Shown here: positions 57,111 to 64,000 of the stretch, one piece after another | Position numbering within the stretch: position 1 is the first letter of the stretch | Layout of the letters: each line of letters opens with the position of its first letter | Made by a program: the position numbers and the translations under genes | The notes under the pieces: generated by a model | Database searches by the model: none | What the model was told of the DNA's origin: nothing | The model's input: the letters and a program-made list of their open reading frames with translations, nothing else | Source of the DNA: Solimonas sp040066175 | GTDB taxonomy: Bacteria > Pseudomonadota > Gammaproteobacteria > Nevskiales > Nevskiaceae | Assembly: GCF_040066175.1 (NCBI RefSeq) | Contig: NZ_JBEAAM010000014.1 | Span: 1 to 64,000, forward strand | Reading direction: 5' to 3' | DNA: 64,000 nt

Positions 57111-57553
57111 AGCGTTCCGAGCCACCGCCTGCGGGCGAGATCGTGATCCAGCGTGCGGTCGCCGCACGCGGCGTGCCGACGCCGGCGAGCCTGCGCGCGT
57201 TCGCCAGGGCGGCGCTGCCGGCGCGGCACGGCGAACTGACGATCCGCGTGGTCGGCGACGACGAGAGCCGCGCGCTCAACGCCGGCTATCGCGGCAAGGA
57301 CAAGCCGACCAACGTGCTGTCGTTTCCCGGCAGTGCCGGCATTCTCGGTGATCTGGTGATCTGCGCGCCGGTGGTGGCACGCGAAGCGGCCGAGCAGGAC
57401 AAGCCGCTGCGCGCGCACTGGGCGCACATGGTCGTGCACGGCTGCCTGCACCTGCGTGGCTACGACCACGAACACGAACGCGACGCGCAGCGCATGGAAG
57501 CGCGCGAACGAAGAATTCTCAAGGAACTGGGGTTTGCAGACCCTTATCAATGA
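57107..57553 (+). CDS. ybeY: YbeY, endoribonuclease / rRNA maturation factor
   Basis: A 148-residue metalloprotein. The zinc motif is HMVVHGCLHLRGYDHEHERD, matching the family HGxLHLxGYDHxxxxxA/E pattern with three His ligands. It is needed for 16S rRNA 3' maturation and ribosome quality control. The start NVLSFPGSAGILGDLVIC block is also typical. Overlaps both neighbours by four bases. Confidence 0.96.
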   Translation: MKRSEPPPAGEIVIQRAVAARGVPTPASLRAFARAALPARHGELTIRVVGDDESRALNAGYRGKDKPTNVLSFPGSAGILGDLVICAPVVAREAAEQDKPLRAHWAHMVVHGCLHLRGYDHEHERDAQRMEARERRILKELGFADPYQ

Positions 57554-58413
57554 ACGAAGACCAAGACCATACGAAGGGTGAGGACAATGGGCTGGCGCTG
57601 TGGTGGCGCCGGGTGACGCAGCGGCTGGCGGGCGGCCCGCGCACGCGCGAGGACCTGCTCGACATGCTGCGCGAAGCGCGCGCGGCGGAGCTGATGGACG
57701 CCGATGCACTGACGATGTTCGAGGGCATCCTGCAGACCGCGGAGACGCAGGTGCGCGACGTGATGATTCCGCGTGCGCAGATGGTCGTCGTCGAGCACGA
57801 CTGGCCGCTGGACCGCATCATCCCGGTCGTCGTCGAGTCCGGGCACTCGCGCTTCCCGGTGGTCGGCGAGTCCAAGGACGAGGTGATCGGCATCCTGCTG
57901 GCCAAGGATCTGCTCAAGTTCAGCGCCGGCGTGCCCGGCTTCGATCCGGCGACCTTCGACATGCGCCGCCTGGTCCGCCCGGCCGCCTTCGTGCCGGAGT
58001 CCAAGCGCCTGAACGTGCTGCTCAAGGATTTCCGCCGCAGCCGCAACCACATGGCGATCGTCGTCGATGAGTACGGCGGCGTCGCCGGTCTGGTGACCAT
58101 CGAGGACGTGCTCGAGCAGATCGTCGGCGAGATCGACGACGAGTACGACGAGGCCGAGAGCGCGCCGATCCTCAAGCAGGACGAACGCCGTTTCCTGGTC
58201 AACGCGCTGACGCCGATCGCCGATTTCAACGCCTATTTCGGTACCGACTTCTCCGACGAGGAGTTCGACACCGTCGGCGGCCTGCTGATGCACCGCTTCG
58301 GACACATGCCCAAGCGCGGCGAGAGCATCCGCATCGACCGTTTCACGTTCATCGTGCAGCGAGCCGACAGCCGGCGCGTCTACCTGTTCCAGGTGACGCT
58401 GTCGCCGGCGTGA
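57550..58413 (+). CDS. ybeX: YbeX/CorC, CBS-domain protein
   Basis: A 287-residue cytosolic protein with two CBS domains (RDVMIPRAQMVVVE...; NHMAIVVDEYGGVAGLVTIED) and a C-terminal CorC_HlyC transporter-associated domain. CorC was tied to magnesium and cobalt efflux in Salmonella, while YbeX is now linked to ribosome metabolism. Its position after ybeY is conserved. The stop overlaps the next start by one base. Confidence 0.95.
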   Translation: MNEDQDHTKGEDNGLALWWRRVTQRLAGGPRTREDLLDMLREARAAELMDADALTMFEGILQTAETQVRDVMIPRAQMVVVEHDWPLDRIIPVVVESGHSRFPVVGESKDEVIGILLAKDLLKFSAGVPGFDPATFDMRRLVRPAAFVPESKRLNVLLKDFRRSRNHMAIVVDEYGGVAGLVTIEDVLEQIVGEIDDEYDEAESAPILKQDERRFLVNALTPIADFNAYFGTDFSDEEFDTVGGLLMHRFGHMPKRGESIRIDRFTFIVQRADSRRVYLFQVTLSPA

Positions 58414-59675
58414 TGCGCCGGGTCGGCGCGCGGCGTCGCGGCGCGTCCGTCGCGCTGGCGCTCGGTCTGCTGTGCGGGACGTTCGGCGGCCCGGCCGCGG
58501 CCCAGGCTGCACCGGAGATCAGCCTGCTCACCTTCGCGCCGGGCGAGATCTACTGGCAGCGCTTCGGTCACAACGCGATCCTGGTGCGCGATGCCGCGCG
58601 CGGCGCGGCGCGCGTCTACAACTACGGCATCTTCGACTTCCAGCAGAAGAACTTCTTCGTCAACTTCGCGCGCGGCCGCATGTTGTACCGGCTCGACGAG
58701 GCGCCGCTGGACTGGACGCTGCGCCTGTACGCCGCAGAGGGGCGCTGGGCGGTCGAGCAGCAGCTCGCGCTCAGCGCGGCACAGCGCCGCAGCCTGGCCG
58801 AGTTCCTCGCGTGGAACGCGCGGCCCGAGAACGCCGAATACCGCTACGACTACTTCGTCGCCAACTGCTCGACCAAGGCGCGCGACGCGCTCGATCGCGG
58901 TCTGGACGGCCAGCTGCGCGCGGCGCTGGAACCGCGGCCGGGCACGACGACGTTCCGCAGCGAGGTGCTGCGCCTGATGCGCCCGGAGCCGCTGCTGATG
59001 CTGGGCATGGACCTGGGGCTGGGACCGCGTGTCGATCAGCCGCTCAGCCAGTGGCAGGAAGGCTTCATCCCGATGCGCCTGATGGAGGCGCTGCGGGACG
59101 TGCAGGTGGATGACGGCAGTGGCGGGCTGCGTCCGCTGGTGTCGGCTGAGCGGCAGCTGCTGCCGGCGCGTCTGCCTGAAACCCCGGCACAGCCGCGCGT
59201 GCTCGGCTGGCCCAGCCTGCTGGCCGGTCTGGGCCTGGCCGCCCTGTTCGCGGTGACCTCCCGCGTGCGCCGGCTCGGCGCGGTGCTGGCCGGCTCCTAC
59301 GTGCTGCTGTGCGGCCTCGCCGGTGCCGTGCTGCTGCTCGGCTGGCTGGCCACCGACCACTGGGGCATGGCCGCCAACCGCAATCTGCTGCTGCTCAACC
59401 CGCTGTGGTGGGCGCTATTGCCGGCGATGTGGCGCCGCGCGGCGGCTCCCGGCAAGGCGGCACGCGGCTGCGCCGGCCTGCTCGCGGGCCTGATCGTGGC
59501 GGCGATTCCACTCGCGGCATTCGGCCTGCAGCCCAATGGCCACTGGGTGGCGCTGTTCGCGCCGGGGCAGCTGCTGTTGCTGGCGCCGATCCTGTTCCGC
59601 CGTGCGCGCGCTCAGGTCTTGTACGACGGATCGAGCCGATCCAGTCGTCGCAGCAGGCCCGGCCAGGCCAGCTGA
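58413..59675 (+). CDS. DUF4105 / Lnb N-terminal-like membrane protein
   Basis: A 420-residue protein with a signal peptide (to about AAAQA), a periplasmic domain and about five C-terminal membrane helices (from residue about 265). The periplasmic part has the DUF4105 blocks RFGHNAILVRD, VYNYGIFDFQ and FVANCSTKARDALD. The conserved His and Cys are those expected of a thiol-dependent fold, and DUF4105 includes Lnb, the alternative lipoprotein N-acyltransferase described in Bdellovibrio. In many proteobacteria lnt, which does the same job, follows ybeX, so the position is suggestive. Whether it acylates lipoproteins is inference. Its 3' end overlaps the convergent aldolase gene by 64 bases. I prefer the ATG at 58413 to the GTG at 58410. 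Confidence 0.85.
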   Translation: MRRVGARRRGASVALALGLLCGTFGGPAAAQAAPEISLLTFAPGEIYWQRFGHNAILVRDAARGAARVYNYGIFDFQQKNFFVNFARGRMLYRLDEAPLDWTLRLYAAEGRWAVEQQLALSAAQRRSLAEFLAWNARPENAEYRYDYFVANCSTKARDALDRGLDGQLRAALEPRPGTTTFRSEVLRLMRPEPLLMLGMDLGLGPRVDQPLSQWQEGFIPMRLMEALRDVQVDDGSGGLRPLVSAERQLLPARLPETPAQPRVLGWPSLLAGLGLAALFAVTSRVRRLGAVLAGSYVLLCGLAGAVLLLGWLATDHWGMAANRNLLLLNPLWWALLPAMWRRAAAPGKAARGCAGLLAGLIVAAIPLAAFGLQPNGHWVALFAPGQLLLLAPILFRRARAQVLYDGSSRSSRRSRPGQAS

Positions 59676-60376
59676 CCGCCCAGGCCCCGGGTCACCGCGC
59701 TGGCCGCCTGCTGCACGCCGGCGACGATGCGCGGATCGACCGGCACCAGTTCGCCGCCGCCGGCCTGCGCGCGCACCTGGATCATGCACGCGGCCTCGAA
59801 CACGTACATCGCCAGGAAGGCATCGGCCGGGCTCGCGCCGACGGTGAGCAGGCCGTGGTTGCGCAGCATCAGAAAGGTCTTGTCGCCGAAGTCGGCCACC
59901 AGCCGCGGTTTCTCGTCCTCGCGCAGAGCGATGCCCTCGTAGTCGTGATAGGCCAGCGAGGCCAGCACCAGCGTCGCCTGCTGCGAGATCGGCAGCACGC
60001 CCTGTTTCTGCGCGGACACGGCGACGCCGTTGAGCGAATGCGTGTGCATGACGCAGTGGGCGTCGTCGCGCGCGGCGTGGATCGCGCTGTGGATCGTGAA
60101 ACCGGCCGGATTGATGTCGTGGGGTGCGTCCATGACCTTGCGGCCGGCGAGATCGACCTTGACCAGGCTGCTGGCGGTGATCTCGTCGAACAGCCAGCCG
60201 TAGGGGTTGATCAGGAAATGATGGTCCGACCCGGGCACGCGCGCGGAGATGTGCGTGAACACCAGGTCGTCCCAGCCGTAATGGGCGACCAGCCGGTAGG
60301 CAGCGGCCAGATCGACGCGCGCCTGCCACTCCTCGGGCGAAACGCGCTCCCTCACATTCAGGCTACTATCGCTCAT
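59612..60376 (-). CDS. class II aldolase/adducin family protein
   Basis: A 254-residue cytosolic enzyme-like protein. The zinc-site sequence HTHSLNGVAVS, the FTHISARVPG block and MLRNHGLLTVG are those of class II aldolases and their relatives (fuculose-1-phosphate aldolase, adducin head). The third metal His is in RNHG. The true substrate is unknown; many bacterial members of this long type lack a named role. The ATG at 60376 (MSDSSLN) is preferred to an upstream in-frame one. Confidence 0.92.
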   Translation of the reverse strand: MSDSSLNVRERVSPEEWQARVDLAAAYRLVAHYGWDDLVFTHISARVPGSDHHFLINPYGWLFDEITASSLVKVDLAGRKVMDAPHDINPAGFTIHSAIHAARDDAHCVMHTHSLNGVAVSAQKQGVLPISQQATLVLASLAYHDYEGIALREDEKPRLVADFGDKTFLMLRNHGLLTVGASPADAFLAMYVFEAACMIQVRAQAGGGELVPVDPRIVAGVQQAASAVTRGLGGQLAWPGLLRRLDRLDPSYKT

Positions 60377-60468
60377 CGCTCGGGCTCCTGATTGTGCTGC
60401 AGGTGTACGGTACCCTAACGCGCCGGACGGGGCCGGGCCCAGGATTAGGCCATTTTTTCGGAGGCGTC

Positions 60469-61055
60469 GTGGCACAGCTGGTGCTGGCGTCGGCTTCGCC
60501 GCGGCGGCGCGAACTGCTCGCGCAGCTCGGACTGCGGATCGCGGTACGCCCGGTCAGCGTGCCGGAAGGCGCGCGCCATGGAGAAAGCGCAGCCGATTAT
60601 GCGCGCCGCATCGCGCTGGAGAAGGCGCGCGCGGGCGCTGCCGTCTCGGCCGACCTGCCGGTTCTGGGCGCCGACACCGACGTCGTGCTCGACGGTGAGA
60701 TTCTCGGCAAGCCGTCGTCGCGACGACACGGCATCGACATGCTGCTGCGCCTGTCCGGCCGCACGCATCAGGTCTATTCCGCGGTGGCGATCGTGCACGA
60801 GGATCGCCGGGCCGTGCGCCTGTCGGTCACCGAGGTGAGTTTCGGCACCCTCAGCGCAGGACAGGCCGAGGCCTACTGGGCCAGCGGCGAACCCGCCGAC
60901 AAGGCCGGTGCCTACGGCATCCAGGGACTGGGCGCGGCCTTCGTGCGCGAGATCCACGGCAGCTACAGCGGCGTCGTCGGCCTGCCGCTGTACGAAACCT
61001 GCGAACTGCTGCGCGAGTTCGGTATCGATGTGTTCGCGCTCGCGCCTTCCCAACG

Positions 61056-61059
<4 letters not shown>
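60469..61059 (+). CDS. maf: Maf-like nucleotide pyrophosphatase (YhdE type)
   Basis: A 196-residue Maf protein that hydrolyses non-canonical or dTTP/UTP nucleotides to monophosphates, a housecleaning role. The signature SASPRRRELL is at the N terminus, GADTDVVLDG holds the catalytic acidic residue, and DKAGAYGIQG is conserved. The GTG start at 60469 follows GGAGGCG. Order maf-rng-yhdP is conserved in gammaproteobacteria. Overlaps rng by four bases. Confidence 0.96.
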
Positions 61060-62534
<1,475 letters not shown>

Positions 62535-62638
62535 CGGTCCTTGCACCGCGCGCGCTGGCACGGCCCCGCGCGCAGGCGCGACAATAAACGATTGGCCCTT
62601 GATTCCCGCCGCAGTCAGCCGCTGATCGCCGCTCGCCG

Positions 62639-64000
62639 ATGGAACGCGTCAAACGCCGCTGGTGGACCCGGGCGATCTCGCTGATCGCCGTGGTCGTCGT
62701 CGCCGGCGCCGCGCTCAGCGGCGCCTTCCAGCTCGCCGTACTGGCGGTGCCGGGCTACCGCAGCGACCTCGCCGCCTGGGTCAGCGGCGTGGCCGGCCGG
62801 CCCGTGCAGATCGGCGGCATCGCGCTCACCTGGCGGGGGCTGGCGCCGCGCCTGGACCTCAGCAACATCACGCTGTACAGCGAGGACGAGAACGAGCAGC
62901 TCAGTGTCGAGCGCCTGAGCCTGGGCGTCGGCCTGCGCCGGCTGCTGGTCGGCGAGTGGGTGCCGACCCGGCTGGAGCTGTCGGGGCTGCGGATCTCGGC
63001 GTCCATCGACGAGCGCGGCGCGATCCGCGTCGCCGGCTTCGAGCCCGACGCGGCCGACGATGCGGTCGCGGGCCGCGAACGCTGGCTCGACGATCTCAAC
63101 CGTTTCGAGTACGTGCGCCTGGTGGACTGCGAACTGCACCTGCGGCACGAATCGCTCGACGGGCGGCCGCTCACCCTGCGGCTCGACAGCGTGGACATCG
63201 ACCGCACCGCGCAGGGCTTCCAGATCGCGGCGGAACTGCGCCTGCCGCCCGACCGCGGCGGCGAAGTGACGCTGGACGCCGAGATCGCCGGGCCGGTCAG
63301 CGAGCTGTCGCAGTGGAGCGGGCGCTTCGACATCAAGGCCGACGCCCTGCGCCCGCAGGGCTGGCTGCAGCCGTGGCTGCAGCCGGGCGCCCACGTCGCG
63401 GTCGCCGGGCTCAACGTTCGCACCACCGGCGAGATCGGCGCAGGTCGGGTGACGCGGGCACGGCTGGAGCTGGCGTCCGGGGCGCTGGTGCTGGCGCGCG
63501 CCGGCGTGCTGTCCAGTGCACGACAGGCGAGCCTGGTCGCCGACTATCTGCGCAATCCGCGCGGCTGGCGCGTCGATGTCAGCGACTTGAGCTTCGACGA
63601 GCGCCTGCTGCTGCGTGGCAGCCTGCGGCGCGACGACGTGGATGACGAGGCGGCCTGGGACTTCGACGCCGACCGGCTCGACCTCGATGCGCTCGGGCCG
63701 TGGACCGGCGTCTGGCGCGACGGTGCGGCATGGACGCGGCTGGCCAGTCGCGCCGCCGGCCGGGTCGAGGGTCTGGTCGTGCGTGTGCGCGGCGGCGTGC
63801 AGCCGGCGCGCTACTCGCTGCGCGCGCGCCTCGACGGTGTCGGGCTGCGCGCGGACCACCGCTTCGGCATCGCCGGCCTCAGCGGCACGCTCAGCGCCGA
63901 CGAGACCGGCGGCCAGGCGCAGATCGACGGCGGCCCGGTGCGCCTCGAGCTGCCGGCGGCGCTGGACGTTCCCGCCGAGTTCTCCCGTCTGGGTGCCGAT
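62639..64000 (+). CDS. yhdP: YhdP family protein (DUF3971/AsmA-like), partial
   Basis: The frame is open from the ATG at 62639 to the window edge (at least 454 residues). A basic start (MERVKRRWWTR) and one membrane helix precede VPGYRSDLAAWVSGVAGRPV and IGGIALTWRGLAPRLDLSNI, the N-terminal pattern of YhdP. YhdP is an AsmA-like bridge protein that carries phospholipid to the outer membrane; whole proteins are about 1200-1300 residues, so about two thirds is missing. Its place after rng is conserved. Confidence 0.9.
   Translation, partial: MERVKRRWWTRAISLIAVVVVAGAALSGAFQLAVLAVPGYRSDLAAWVSGVAGRPVQIGGIALTWRGLAPRLDLSNITLYSEDENEQLSVERLSLGVGLRRLLVGEWVPTRLELSGLRISASIDERGAIRVAGFEPDAADDAVAGRERWLDDLNRFEYVRLVDCELHLRHESLDGRPLTLRLDSVDIDRTAQGFQIAAELRLPPDRGGEVTLDAEIAGPVSELSQWSGRFDIKADALRPQGWLQPWLQPGAHVAVAGLNVRTTGEIGAGRVTRARLELASGALVLARAGVLSSARQASLVADYLRNPRGWRVDVSDLSFDERLLLRGSLRRDDVDDEAAWDFDADRLDLDALGPWTGVWRDGAAWTRLASRAAGRVEGLVVRVRGGVQPARYSLRARLDGVGLRADHRFGIAGLSGTLSADETGGQAQIDGGPVRLELPAALDVPAEFSRLGAD

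Overview
The window is GC-rich chromosomal DNA with tightly packed genes. It looks like a gammaproteobacterium. The gene orders uvrA-MFS-ssb, miaB-phoH-ybeY-ybeX and maf-rng-yhdP are typical of that class. The cytochrome P450, the wax ester synthase/DGAT, the acyl-CoA dehydrogenase and the DUF1302 outer-membrane protein recall lipid- or hydrocarbon-using lineages such as Nevskiales/Solimonadaceae. That placement is inference. I saw no tRNA, rRNA, CRISPR array, insertion sequence or phage gene.

Layout. 0.1-14 kb: Lhr helicase, a cold-shock protein, a P450 with a palindromic operator candidate, a DUF3014 protein, a CorA-like membrane protein, an NTF2-like protein coupled to a WS/DGAT, two small uncharacterised genes and an acyl-CoA dehydrogenase. 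14-19.4 kb: a six-gene operon DUF3450-ExbB-ExbB-ExbD-TonB-TPR, an energised outer-membrane transport system, preceded by a possible regulated leader or small RNA. 19.4-27.2 kb: an EamA exporter, a peptide-type ABC importer (OppABCD-like) and a DUF1302 protein. 27.4-32 kb: uvrA, an MFS transporter and ssb.

32.1-54.1 kb is the remarkable part. It is an electron-transfer and signalling island set between housekeeping loci. The rightward arm encodes (1) an FAD reductase fused to two cyclic-nucleotide-binding domains and a four-cluster ferredoxin, (2) a membrane protein with two His pairs suited to two b haems, (3) a cytoplasmic FHA domain fused through one membrane helix to a periplasmic decahaem cytochrome, (4) a lipoprotein with two GlcG/HbpS domains, (5) an outer-membrane barrel candidate, (6) a 1241-residue decahaem cytochrome with LVIVD repeats, a lipoprotein, a small barrel, and (7) an adenylate cyclase fused to an FHA domain. 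Converging on it is a compact leftward operon: Hanks-type Ser/Thr kinase, pentahaem cytochrome, PP2C phosphatase and a second Hanks-type kinase with a long coiled coil. Together these carry 25 c-type haem motifs, a cAMP source, cAMP-binding domains, two kinases, a phosphatase and two FHA domains. I infer a redox chain between the cytoplasm, the membrane and possibly the cell surface that is controlled by cAMP and by Ser/Thr phosphorylation.

54.2-64 kb is housekeeping: a low-molecular-weight tyrosine phosphatase, miaB, phoH, ybeY and ybeX, a DUF4105/Lnb-like protein where lnt often sits, a class II aldolase, maf, rng and the start of yhdP, which runs off the window.
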